Shown here: positions 26,932 through 34,694 of the stretch, piece by piece
Layout of the letters: each line of letters opens with the position of its first letter
How positions within the stretch are numbered: the first letter of the stretch is position 1
NCBI RefSeq assembly: GCF_014197135.1
Contig: NZ_JACIFA010000009.1
Span: 89,699-153,698, forward strand
Direction of reading: 5' to 3'
DNA: 64,000 nt
Source of the DNA: Sphingomonas zeae
Lineage (GTDB): Bacteria; Pseudomonadota; Alphaproteobacteria; Sphingomonadales; Sphingomonadaceae
Made by a program: the position numbers and the translations under genes
The notes under the pieces: generated by a model
Seen by the model: the letters and a program-made list of their open reading frames with translations, nothing else
Databases searched by the model: none
What the model was told of the DNA's origin: nothing

Positions 26932-28179
26932 TCAGTGTGCTGCCATTCGTTCGGTCCGGAATCCCCACAGGCTCTTTGCAAGATCGAGTTCGTCGCGCTT
27001 TGCCTTGCCGATCATTCCCGTGAAATATGCGCCTGGCGTCAGCCGAATTTCCGACCGCGAATGGCGTTCGGCGGTAATCATGATCGCCACCGCTGCGGCA
27101 TCCGGCCCAAGCTTTTCCAAGGCGTCCACATAGACCCCGATGCGGATCCCGAGATCGTTGCGCAGCCGAGAGGCGGCCCGATGAATATCGGACCACGCGG
27201 GTCTGCTGTTGCCGACGTACATCGCGGTGGTCGGGAACATCTCCATCAACTCTGCTGGACGAGTGTTGAAGCGACTGTTCGACGGTGACGCCGAGAGGTC
27301 GGCTGGAGGTGGAGCGGAACCGATTGGATCAGAACTACAAGCTCGCTCAGCCCGTACATCTTTGATGGGGTGAGGGCTGGTTTGTATATGTATGAAGGGC
27401 TCATTTTTTGACCCTGACCCATCATTATCTTCAGGAAACATACATTCGTCGATGGTCGTGGCAACGAGTTGCTCGACGTGCGGCAAACGGCTGAGTGCAG
27501 CCCGATAGAGATCACTGTCACGCACGGAACGCGCCTGCGCTGCAGCTTCAGCCACGCTATCGATGGCTTCCTGGAGGGCAAACCACCGCGGGCCCGTCAA
27601 CCGCATATCGGCTGCTTGCGCGAGTGCCTGACCAACAATCCGGCTAACGCGGGCAATCTCCTGCCGACCCTCCTTGAAGAGCCGAGATTGTGCCGAATAG
27701 GCATCGGCGCGCTCGCGAAGCTCCTCGAAGCGGATGCGAAGCGGCGAGAGGTCGACACCAAAGGCGGTTGAGATTGCACCCGTATGATCACGGCGGCCTG
27801 TGCGCCGTCCATGAGCGCTGTCGCGCGCGAGGATCAGTCCGAGCGCTCTGAGCTGCCGGAGACGGGCTTTGATCGCACTGACCGTCTTGCCGGCGTCCTC
27901 AGCGAGCGTGAGGTTGCTTGGCCAGGCGATCGGCGTGCGCCCTTCCTTCCAATCATCGGCATGGGTGTAGCTGATGAGGTGTTCGAGCGTCTGTAGCGCA
28001 CCGATCCCAACGCCTAGCGCCGCTGCTGAGCGCTTGACGACGGCGAACACCGCTTTCCGGTCGACCGTCGTCGGCGCATCGACAATCCTAGTCTCGAGCG
28101 CGCGTGCGATCTGGCGGGAGAAGGCCGTGATCGGTCGGGCTCCCGTTCCCCCCGTAAAGGCATTCTGGGTATAGGTCAT
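26932..28179 (-). CDS. repC: RepC-type plasmid replication initiator
   Basis: 415 residues from the ATG at 28179 (GAGGGGA upstream). The N-terminal part matches RepC of repABC plasmids: ALQTLEHLISYTHADDWKEG, then PIAWPSNLTLAEDAGKT (winged helix) and GRRDHTGAISTAFGVDLSPL. The C-terminal part is divergent and contains a variable acidic linker near 280-320. RepC proteins normally bind an origin inside their own gene and are preceded by repA and repB. Here no ParA/ParB pair precedes it. Instead an RPA-type initiator with iterons lies upstream, so the replicon has two initiator types. Confidence 0.82.
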   Translation of the reverse strand: MTYTQNAFTGGTGARPITAFSRQIARALETRIVDAPTTVDRKAVFAVVKRSAAALGVGIGALQTLEHLISYTHADDWKEGRTPIAWPSNLTLAEDAGKTVSAIKARLRQLRALGLILARDSAHGRRTGRRDHTGAISTAFGVDLSPLRIRFEELRERADAYSAQSRLFKEGRQEIARVSRIVGQALAQAADMRLTGPRWFALQEAIDSVAEAAAQARSVRDSDLYRAALSRLPHVEQLVATTIDECMFPEDNDGSGSKNEPFIHIQTSPHPIKDVRAERACSSDPIGSAPPPADLSASPSNSRFNTRPAELMEMFPTTAMYVGNSRPAWSDIHRAASRLRNDLGIRIGVYVDALEKLGPDAAAVAIMITAERHSRSEIRLTPGAYFTGMIGKAKRDELDLAKSLWGFRTERMAAH

Positions 28180-28332
28180 CGTTCGTCCCCTCGTTCGAGG
28201 GGCCGTCAGCAGGCAAAACAGAGGCGTGGCGCGAAGCGCGCTCCCTTGAACCGAGGCTCGGAAACCGGTACGTGGAAGATCTCTGAGTGACCGGTCAGCG
28301 TTTGGCGACGCTGCCACGTTGCGATTTCTGGG

Positions 28333-28354
28333 TGCCCGGCCTTCGTGCCGGGCA
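28333..28354. terminator. GC-rich hairpin between repC and the iterons
   Basis: Arms TGCCCGGC (28333-28340) and GCCGGGCA (28347-28354) surround a CTTCGT loop. TTCG follows on the plus strand, with no long U-tract. It may end transcription or separate the origin from repC. Confidence 0.45.
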
Positions 28355-28470
28355 TTCGTTTATGTGCTCACGGCCACCCTTTCTGTTCGGTCTCACGCTG
28401 GCCGCCGAGCGGCCGCGGAGAACATTAAGGGACGATGCCAGCCCAATCAGGGGTTCGGAAGCGGGCACGA

Positions 28471-28638
28471 CTCGTGCTTTCGCGGACCGAAGCGAGAAAA
28501 AGTTCGTGCTTTGACGGACCGACGCGGAGTCCGTTCGTGCTTTGACGGACGTCCATTCGTGTTTTGGAGGACGCTACTTCGTGCTTTGACGGACGAAAGT
28601 TCGTGCTTTGAGGGACGCTCGTTCGTGTTCTCGCGGAC
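28471..28638 (+). repeat. Iteron array of the replication origin, repC side
   Basis: Seven direct copies of a 17-bp iteron, consensus TTCGTGCTTTGACGGAC, start at 28471, 28503, 28534, 28556, 28578, 28600 and 28622. The last five repeat with an exact 22-bp period, about two helical turns, and the first two intervals are 32 and 31 bp. The outermost copies are more degenerate (CGCGGAC end). The array lies just past the 3' end of the RPA-type repA gene. Such arrays bind the initiator and control copy number. Confidence 0.88.
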
Positions 28639-28649
28639 CGGTCCGCGAA

Positions 28650-29540
28650 TCAGTCGCGAATCGCGTCGCTGGTCGTCTGCTCGGCCGACAGAAGGGCCTT
28701 TTTCGGCGTCAACGTGACCAGGGAAGGGGCCGCGACCCTGCGTTTCGGGGCGTCCACTGCAGGAGCATCTGCTTCGTTGAGCAAAACCCGGTAGTCAGGA
28801 ATCGAGTCCAGGTCCGCGATGCCACGCAGAACGTGGCGAAAATGCTTCAGCGTGTTCTGATAGCCAAGCTGAAGGCGCAAATCGTTCAATCCGATCTGCA
28901 CGGGACCATCGATACAGGTGGAGCGCGCGACTTCGTAAAGTCGTCGTTCGACTGGACCAAGCTGGAAATAGTCCGGCGAATATTCGAGGACCCGGCGATC
29001 GCGCAGGATCGCACGGTATAGCCAGTCACAAAGGCGGACTTTCACGCCCTTGAGACGTGGTTCACCGGTCCGTGTCTTCGTATATTGGAGTTGCGCCTCG
29101 GACAGCCACGAGAAGAAGCCCGTCTGGCCTTCGCCACCGGCTTCGATGTTCGTCTTGATCTGCGTACCCTGAAGCCGTCCTAACGCATCAGAGAGGCGTG
29201 TATAGGAGCGTGCAGAACCGCTGACCCCCGTCACTCGGAAGAGGTCGTGGGCCGTAAAGTAGAACTCCTGGGCCACGCGCTCGCCTGCATCCATCTTCGA
29301 GACAAGCAAGCTCGCGATATACAGTAGGATCTCCTTGTCATAGATTGTGGCAACACCGCTGGGACCAGGGCCGATCTCTATGGAAACACTGTCAGTCTTA
29401 TAGACTAAGGAGCGCTTCAGCGCAGTCTTCGACAGCGAAAAGAAGGGATAGGCCATGAGTGAGTGCTCACCGCGAACCTCGGTGAGGAGCGGACTGTCGA
29501 GGACGAAGAGGTCGCCCTGCGTGGGAGAGGTGCCCGTCAT
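28650..29540 (-). CDS. repA: RPA-family replication initiator protein A
   Basis: 296 residues from the ATG at 29540; a TTG nine bases earlier is in frame but less likely. Family hallmarks include MAYPFFSLSKTALKRSLVYK near residue 30, then DKEILLYIASLL and YTRLSDALGRLQGTQIKTNI. It has the winged-helix initiator architecture of replication initiator protein A. Iterons of one consensus lie on both flanks (28471-28638 and 29556-29676), which strongly supports its being the iteron-binding initiator. Copies in the upstream flank overlap the expected promoter and would allow autorepression. Confidence 0.88.
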   Translation of the reverse strand: MTGTSPTQGDLFVLDSPLLTEVRGEHSLMAYPFFSLSKTALKRSLVYKTDSVSIEIGPGPSGVATIYDKEILLYIASLLVSKMDAGERVAQEFYFTAHDLFRVTGVSGSARSYTRLSDALGRLQGTQIKTNIEAGGEGQTGFFSWLSEAQLQYTKTRTGEPRLKGVKVRLCDWLYRAILRDRRVLEYSPDYFQLGPVERRLYEVARSTCIDGPVQIGLNDLRLQLGYQNTLKHFRHVLRGIADLDSIPDYRVLLNEADAPAVDAPKRRVAAPSLVTLTPKKALLSAEQTTSDAIRD

Positions 29541-29555
29541 GCCGCCCAATCCCGG

Positions 29556-29676
29556 GTCCGCAAAAGCACGAAAGCCCGCTCGCGAAGGTCCGCGAAAACA
29601 CGAAGGGCGGGAGTGCCACCGAGGGAAAACGCTCGGAACAGCGCACTATCGGAGTGAAGTTCGTGTTTTTGCGGAC
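29556..29676. repeat. Iterons upstream of repA (two inverted, one direct)
   Basis: Copies at 29556-29572 and 29588-29604 read GTCCGCAAAAGCACGAA and GTCCGCGAAAACACGAA, inverted relative to the main array and 32 bp apart. One direct copy, TTCGTGTTTTTGCGGAC, lies at 29660-29676. They occupy the promoter region of repA, so the initiator probably represses its own gene here. Confidence 0.82.
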
Positions 29677-29870
29677 CGACCGCGCGCCCGATGCTGGGAG
29701 CCACGCGGAGGGTCGTTTCGACATGGAGTTCGCGCAGATTCATACGAGCCGCTGTAACAGGTTGGCGCCGCAGTTCACAGTCGTTGCTCGGGCAGGTCGC
29801 GCGTTCCTGCTACTGCTGCAAGCGCCATAGGGTCTCCTAAGTGGCTCACTAACGCGTCTCTCATCGCCGG

Positions 29871-30329
29871 CTATCCGGTCGCGCGGGACGATGCGATCTG
29901 GAGATCGAGCCACTCCTCTGCGGCATTCCTCAGCCGTGGAAGCATCGACACGTTCGCTCGGCGCCGATCTGCCGGGTCGGGGATGCGCTCTATATAGCCG
30001 ACCGCTTCAAGCTGCTCGATATGCCTGAGCGCAGTGGTCATTGACGCCCCGCTGAGGGAGCAGAGTTGCGACACCGCGATGTCACGGTGCTCGCCCTGCG
30101 CTACATAGAGCTCAAGGATCATATCCCAGCTGGGATCGAGGAAGCGCGCCCCGGAAAAGCAGCGGGTGCGTCGACGGCGCCCGGCCAAAATCGCCTTAGC
30201 TTCGCCAAGGCGCAGGTCCGCGATCGTGCCCCCGGCAGCGGCGGCAGATAGCAGGCTTTCCTCGACGGCCTTACGCGGAAGACGGACGATGACGTCGATC
30301 AGTTCGTCGCCCGCTGATGCTGAAGCCAT
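29871..30329 (-). CDS. MarR-like winged-helix regulator
   Basis: 152 residues. A C-terminal winged helix is visible: REHRD-type helix DIAVSQLCSLSGASMTTALR, then HIEQLEAVGYIERIPDPADRR with the MarR-type wing. An N-terminal ~60-residue alpha segment precedes it. It is the last gene of a four-gene operon and its start overlaps the preceding membrane gene by 31 bp. Function is unknown beyond DNA binding. Confidence 0.7.
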   Translation of the reverse strand: MASASAGDELIDVIVRLPRKAVEESLLSAAAAGGTIADLRLGEAKAILAGRRRRTRCFSGARFLDPSWDMILELYVAQGEHRDIAVSQLCSLSGASMTTALRHIEQLEAVGYIERIPDPADRRRANVSMLPRLRNAAEEWLDLQIASSRATG

Positions 30330-30781
30330 GATCGTCGCGATCCATTTTTCAGATAGGGCGCAGCATCACGCGGCAATCGCATCGTTCCCAGCGCAAGCGC
30401 GCCAAGCGCGAGATAGGCGTAGATACCGAGACCTGTGTGATAGGCGAAGAGTGGAATGCCGGGCAGTAACGCTCCGCACAGGCTCATAAACAGGCCGCCC
30501 AGCGCGAAGCCGGCTGCCCAGATCGGCCAGAAACGGATAGTCGTCACACCTAACCAAAAGAAGCCGCAGGCGACTCCCAGGTCCACAACCAACGTTGGAA
30601 AGTGCCCGGGATCCCAAGCGACCTTGGTAGAATAAACGCGCAGACCGGTCGTGAGAGCGAAGCCCGCCAAGTTTATTAAAACACCCAGTCGCTCAGGCCT
30701 CCCGCCGCGTACGAGAGCGAACAGAAGAACCACTGCCATTATCGCATTGAACAGTAAGGCGAGTAGAACTTCCACTTTCAT
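30299..30781 (-). CDS. Hypothetical multi-pass membrane protein
   Basis: 160 residues with about four to five hydrophobic helices (VLLALLFNAIMAVVLLFALV; later FFWLGVTTIRFWPIWAAGFA and IYAYLALGALALG). No family motif is recognised. It sits between a small soluble protein gene and the winged-helix regulator gene in the same operon, so it may be a sensor or effector in the membrane. Confidence 0.65.
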   Translation of the reverse strand: MKVEVLLALLFNAIMAVVLLFALVRGGRPERLGVLINLAGFALTTGLRVYSTKVAWDPGHFPTLVVDLGVACGFFWLGVTTIRFWPIWAAGFALGGLFMSLCGALLPGIPLFAYHTGLGIYAYLALGALALGTMRLPRDAAPYLKNGSRRSWLQHQRATN

Positions 30782-30794
30782 ACGCGGGTTCGCT

Positions 30795-31142
30795 TCAGGC
30801 AGTGGCCACTTCGACCGGTGATTCGATTTCGGCGTTCATCGGCGGCTTTGGGAGATTTTCTCCCCAGCTCGTCTCGTTCAGGCCGAGATGACGGCCGACC
30901 CGCTCCGTGAAGGGGTGAGCCCGCATCGCCATCTGATCCTGACCTTCGACCAGAGCAGCGAGCGCAGCTACCGTCGCTTTGACGGTTCGCTGCGCCATCG
31001 CCGGCGAGAGCCGATGAACCTCCGTCGCATCGAGCGTCGTCAAGAGGAACTGGGCGGTGTCGCGCGCCGCCAGGTTGATCGATCGCTCCGCCTTGCGAAG
31101 TTCATCCGCCACGATGCGACCAGTATTCTCGAGTGCCTGCAT
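30795..31142 (-). CDS. Small hypothetical helical protein
   Basis: 115 residues from an ATG with GGAGA upstream. It is mostly helical (RIVADELRKAERSINLAARD, then TVKATVAALAALVEGQ) with a proline-rich acidic tail. No domain is recognised. It belongs to the four-gene operon 29871-31667. Confidence 0.6.
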   Translation of the reverse strand: MQALENTGRIVADELRKAERSINLAARDTAQFLLTTLDATEVHRLSPAMAQRTVKATVAALAALVEGQDQMAMRAHPFTERVGRHLGLNETSWGENLPKPPMNAEIESPVEVATA

Positions 31143-31169
31143 TACGTCTCCTTGGGCGCCGCAGCGCCG

Positions 31170-31667
31170 CTACCGTACCTTGAGGCCGAGCAGGAACGTC
31201 AGCGTCAGCATCACCATACCCGCGACGGTCAGGCCGATTGGAGTGAGGATCGCAATGATCGCACTCCAGATCGCCGCCTGCTTCCAGGTGAGCATGTTCG
31301 CTGCCGCCCCTGCGGTCGGCAACGGCGGTGGGAGAGGAAAGACGTGCTCATCGCTAGGTAGGACGATTGCAGGGGGCAAAGCCTCTACCCCTGCATCGTG
31401 CTCCGCGACGATCCGGGCGGCGTCGATCCGGCTCGTGGTGCCCAGCAAATTGTTAGCCTTCAACAATTGCTTATCGACAGCGCGGGGACTTGCCCCGGTT
31501 AACATCGCGATCTCCTTCGAACTTCGATGCTGGTAAACGAGACGGAGGTAGGAGAGCTGCCGTTCGCTCAATTGGTCGACAGGCGATGGTCGGTCAGAGC
31601 GCGCGGGGCTATCCGTGGCGGTTTCGCTGGCATCTGTCTTGTCGTATCCAGCGGGTGATATTTCCAT
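31170..31667 (-). CDS. LuxR-type helix-turn-helix protein with C-terminal membrane helices
   Basis: 165 residues. Residues ~33-90 form a LuxR-like HTH (LSERQLSYLRLVYQHRSSKE, then IAMLTGASPRAVDKQLLKAN). The C-terminus has two membrane helices (WKQAAIWSAIIAILTPIGLT, then VMLTLTFLLGLKV). A DNA-binding domain tied to the membrane is the ToxR-like layout with reversed parts. It is the first gene of an operon that also has a membrane protein and a second DNA-binding protein. The signal is unknown. Confidence 0.72.
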   Translation of the reverse strand: MEISPAGYDKTDASETATDSPARSDRPSPVDQLSERQLSYLRLVYQHRSSKEIAMLTGASPRAVDKQLLKANNLLGTTSRIDAARIVAEHDAGVEALPPAIVLPSDEHVFPLPPPLPTAGAAANMLTWKQAAIWSAIIAILTPIGLTVAGMVMLTLTFLLGLKVR

Positions 31668-32207
31668 GTGTCGACCCTGCAGGATGGAGCGATTCGCCGC
31701 CAGAAGTTCCGTAATCCATGTTGGGACGCGTCGTTCCAGCAGAACAGCCGGCCCGCGGGAAACGAACGGTAGCGAACCGATCCCGCGAAACTGTCATTCA
31801 GCAAACAGGCGGACGTAGCGGCGGGCAGATTGGCTCCCTTGAGATCGGGTGGTTGTCACGGTCGCAGTGCGGTACAGGCCGTCGGCTTTGCCTAGCGTCG
31901 CCGTACCCGCGGTCAGGCCGATCTGGCAGCAAGGGAGGAGAAGCGGCGCCGCCTTCCAAGTACAAGGCGTTAACGACTACCCGGTACAGGTTGTCGCCGG
32001 CTCCCGTACGGGACACGCGTGACCACTGGTACTTGTATCCGGCATGGCGAGCGCGTACATGGAGCGGGCAGGGAGACCTGCAAAGCGACTTATTCCGGCC
32101 CCGTGTTGGATGAGCGCTGTGGCTACCCAGGGTCTCAAACCCTGGTTGCCGGCCACCATTCTCCCTGACACGTTTCTGAGCCGCCCTTCGGGGCGGCTCT
32201 TTTCGTA
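31668..32207. other. 540-bp region without a recognised gene
   Basis: It holds a perfect hairpin, CCAGGG-TCTCAAA-CCCTGG, at 32127-32145 and a strong plus-strand terminator at 32178-32203, but no plus-strand gene that I can support. Short frames on both strands do not look like conserved proteins. The terminator implies a plus-strand transcript, either a noncoding RNA or a decayed gene. Confidence 0.45.
32178..32203 (+). terminator. Intrinsic terminator (plus strand)
   Basis: GAGCCGCCC (32178-32186), TTCG loop, GGGCGGCTC (32191-32199), then TTTT: a perfect 9-bp stem with a UUCG tetraloop and U-tract on the plus strand. On the minus strand the hairpin lacks a U-tract, so it is less suited to end the DUF3800 transcript, whose stop is at 32208. 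Confidence 0.85.
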
Positions 32208-32819
32208 TCAGAGCAGATCGATCCCGTACTTTTCACGCAAGCCCTGCGCGTTCATCTCACCATCCACGATCCAGCGCCGCGCATAGGCCACGACATCGGC
32301 AAGCTGAAGCAGCCGGGAGGCCCCGGAATCAAGGCGGACGACCCGATTGACGCCTCTGAAGCGACCGTCGTCCTTGCGCGCCCGCTCCATCTCGGCATCA
32401 AAATCAGGGTGATCGTTATGCTGATTGACGTCGGTGATGACATCGACGTTGCCGACGCTGTCGCGCCCGAGCACTGAACGAAACCGCTTCATGCCGATCT
32501 TCACCGTCTCGACGACCGCTTGTGCATAGACGACCGGCGGGGCCCCCTGCCGCCCCTGAAAATGTTGGTTGATCATCACCACCCGATCGAGGTCGGCGCC
32601 AGCACGCAGGCGATCGAGCAGTCCTTGAAGATAGCCGTTCGCCATTTTCACGGCATGGACCTCGTTTGCATCCGCCGGCAGCAGGTCGCTGAACGCCTTG
32701 TCGAGACGCCCGGCTTCCCGAGCGAGGACGAAAAGCGCGCCGAGCTGAAAGGGGCCGCTGCCGGCGGTCCCGGACTCGTCGATGAAGCACAGCACCTTCT
32801 TGTTCAGGCCCTTCGTCAC
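32208..32819 (-). CDS. DUF3800 domain-containing protein
   Basis: 203 residues. The hallmark FIDESGTAGSG near residues 12-22 begins the first strand of an RNase-H-like fold. Other conserved acidic sites include the aspartates in VDVITDVNQHND and LQLADVVAYA near the C-terminus, typical of DUF3800. The family is predicted to be nuclease-like and is common on mobile elements and in defence-associated loci. It follows directly (1 bp) after a winged-helix gene, so the two are cotranscribed. Confidence 0.85.
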   Translation of the reverse strand: MTKGLNKKVLCFIDESGTAGSGPFQLGALFVLAREAGRLDKAFSDLLPADANEVHAVKMANGYLQGLLDRLRAGADLDRVVMINQHFQGRQGAPPVVYAQAVVETVKIGMKRFRSVLGRDSVGNVDVITDVNQHNDHPDFDAEMERARKDDGRFRGVNRVVRLDSGASRLLQLADVVAYARRWIVDGEMNAQGLREKYGIDLL

Positions 32820-33347
32820 TCAGGCCTCCGCATCCGCCGGAGCCGCCGCTGGTCGGCGGCGCCGCATGCCAGGGCGGGCGACGGCCTGCCGCTTGGCACG
32901 CGCTTCTTCGGCTGCCTCACGGAAGTCCGGCTCGATCTCGGCCAGCTTGTCGACCAGTCCCTGAAGATCATATTCGTTCGAGATCTTGCCACGGTGCGAC
33001 GCACGGCGTTCGATCCGGCGCACGAAGCCCGCCTCCTCCAGTTCCGCGATGTAGCGCTGCACCTGGCGCTCGCTGAGGTTGAGGCGCAGTGCAAGATCGG
33101 CCTTCTTCGGAAAGGGCTTACGGCCGGCATCCCACCAGAAATCGGCGAGCTGGATCAAAACGGCAAGCTGGGTCGGGTTGAGCCCGAGACGTCGCTGCGC
33201 GCGAAGCAGCAGCGAAGGCAACATGCAGAACCCGAGCGCGATCACCTTTGCGCCCCATTTATTGGCGGCCGCACCCGACTTTCGAGGCGCTTTCGCCGCG
33301 GATGCCGCTTCCAGCTGGCCATCTTCGCTTTCGATCTTGTCACTCAT
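32820..33347 (-). CDS. Winged-helix regulator (plasmid replication/maintenance type)
   Basis: 175 residues from the ATG at 33347, with GGAGA upstream. The central helix-turn-helix reads KKADLALRLNLSERQVQRYI followed by AELEEAGFVRRIERR. Basic, alanine-rich tails flank it. The fold resembles the N-terminal initiator-like winged helix found in plasmid regulators and DnaD-like proteins. It is coupled to the DUF3800 gene, and its promoter region carries the large inverted repeat at 33406-33472. Confidence 0.72.
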   Translation of the reverse strand: MSDKIESEDGQLEAASAAKAPRKSGAAANKWGAKVIALGFCMLPSLLLRAQRRLGLNPTQLAVLIQLADFWWDAGRKPFPKKADLALRLNLSERQVQRYIAELEEAGFVRRIERRASHRGKISNEYDLQGLVDKLAEIEPDFREAAEEARAKRQAVARPGMRRRRPAAAPADAEA

Positions 33348-33405
33348 CCGATGTCTCCGTAGGCTCGCAGATGAGCGCTTGATAGGCCGAAGACAAGACT
33401 GACCG

Positions 33406-33472
33406 ACCGGACACCTCTGCCTGGTCGGGAGGAGACAGATGCATCTCCTCGGACGAGGCAGAGGTGTCCGGT
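33406..33472. repeat. Nested 67-bp inverted repeat (cruciform/hairpin)
   Basis: The outer arms ACCGGACACCTCTGCCT (33406-33422) and AGGCAGAGGTGTCCGGT (33456-33472) are perfect 17-bp inverted copies. A second inverted pair (GAGGAGA/TCTCCTC) lies inside. The structure lies in the 312-bp gap between the integrase 3' end and the winged-helix gene. It could be a recombinase site, a regulator operator or a single-strand origin. The rest of the gap has two short direct repeats (AACCCGATTAA at 33491, AAACCGATTAA at 33507) and no gene. Confidence 0.75.
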
Positions 33473-33659
33473 CTGAATAAGGACGCAAGTAACCCGATTA
33501 ACCCGTAAACCGATTAAGCGAGATAAACAGGTACCAGACAAAGACGTCCGGTCGATTATCTTAAAGCGCAGCGGCGGCCGAGCGACCCGCCCTGACTGGA
33601 CGGACGCAGAGCGTGCCCTCAAACCGGATCGGATCTCGGATCGCCACGTTGCGCGATCT

Positions 33660-34694
33660 TCAGAGGAACTTGTCGCCGGCGTGGTCGCGAAACGCTTCGT
33701 GATCGCGGACATAGCCGCTGACCGTCTCGATCGACCGGTGGCGGCTGTGGTCCTTCATCTTGAAAAGGTTCGCGCCTTGGCGTCCCGCCTCGGTGAGGAA
33801 CCCAGCGCGCAGCGAATGGCCTGAGAACAGTTCGGGGTCGTAGCCCGCGGCGGCCGCGCGCGCTTTGACCACCAGTGCGACGCCGCGATCGCTCATCGGC
33901 TTTTCGGTCAGGCGCCCTTGTGGGGTCAATTTCCGGAACAGGAAGCCATCCGTGATCGGCGCCGCCGATATCCAGGCTTTATATAAGGCGACTGGTGCGA
34001 TACGCCGGCGATCGGGAATGACCACGTCGGCGCCCCGTCCAAGCTGGTCGCCCTTGGCATGCGGCACATGGATGCGCAGACCCTCGGCCAGCTCGGTCAC
34101 CTGCGAAAAACGGATCGCCACCAGCTCGGAGCGGCGGAACGCCCCGCCCATGCCAACTGCGAGCAGTGCCCTGTCGCGCAAGCTGCGGACGCTGTCGCCA
34201 TCGATTGCGCGCAGCATGTCACGCAGGATATCGCCGTCAGCAGCGCGTTTCTTCGCGACCGGCTGGTCGCGCTTATCGGCACGCACGCCGCGCATCGCGC
34301 GCTCCAAGATGTTGGCGTTCACCTGATCGGTCGGCGGCGGGTGCCCCGCCGCGCGGTGGGCGAAGATGATCGCGGCGAGCCGTCGGCCGATGGTCGAGCG
34401 CGCGCGGCCCTGATCGGCGAGATCGGTCAGGAAGGCCGCAACGGTGACTGGCGTCGCTGGAAGGGTGACCAGCGCTCGCGCCGCGCACCATTGTTCGAAA
34501 ATCGCCCAGTCTGACCGGTACGCACGTAGCGTCGCCGACGACGACGCACGCTCCATGTAGCGGGCGATCCGCTCCTGGTCATCGATGCCAAGCCCGGCGA
34601 GCGGCAGGTTCGCCTGTGCGACATTCACCAGGCTCTGGCGATCATCTAGCTGCGAGTGATCGTCGGCTATCGGCTCATCGTCGTCTATCGTCAT
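33660..34694 (-). CDS. Tyrosine-type recombinase/integrase
   Basis: 344 residues from the ATG at 34694, which overlaps the upstream stop by one base (TGATG). The N-terminal SAM-like DNA-binding domain (SSATLRAYRSDWAIFEQWCA) is followed by the catalytic domain: Arg I in GAFRRSELVAI, Lys in HAKGDQ, HSLRAGF (His/Arg II), H in DHSRHRSIET, and the nucleophile Tyr in SGYVRDHE. All catalytic residues appear intact. It should catalyse site-specific integration or resolution. Translational coupling to the proteasome-like gene upstream is unusual. Confidence 0.9.
   Translation of the reverse strand: MTIDDDEPIADDHSQLDDRQSLVNVAQANLPLAGLGIDDQERIARYMERASSSATLRAYRSDWAIFEQWCAARALVTLPATPVTVAAFLTDLADQGRARSTIGRRLAAIIFAHRAAGHPPPTDQVNANILERAMRGVRADKRDQPVAKKRAADGDILRDMLRAIDGDSVRSLRDRALLAVGMGGAFRRSELVAIRFSQVTELAEGLRIHVPHAKGDQLGRGADVVIPDRRRIAPVALYKAWISAAPITDGFLFRKLTPQGRLTEKPMSDRGVALVVKARAAAAGYDPELFSGHSLRAGFLTEAGRQGANLFKMKDHSRHRSIETVSGYVRDHEAFRDHAGDKFL

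Noticed and set aside
28471..29676. Repeats considered as a CRISPR array
   Set aside because: The units are 17 bp with 5-15 bp spacers, partly inverted and beside a replication initiator; no cas genes are present. They are iterons.
31798..32016. 72-codon minus-strand frame
   Set aside because: Only a short stretch (VSRTGAGDNLYRVVVNALYLE-like) looks protein-like and no family or ribosome site supports it.
32127..32166. Possible tRNA or tmRNA 3' end (7-base loop hairpin, later ACCA)
   Set aside because: The loop TCTCAAA does not match the TTCRANY T-loop, and no complementary acceptor strand is found upstream.
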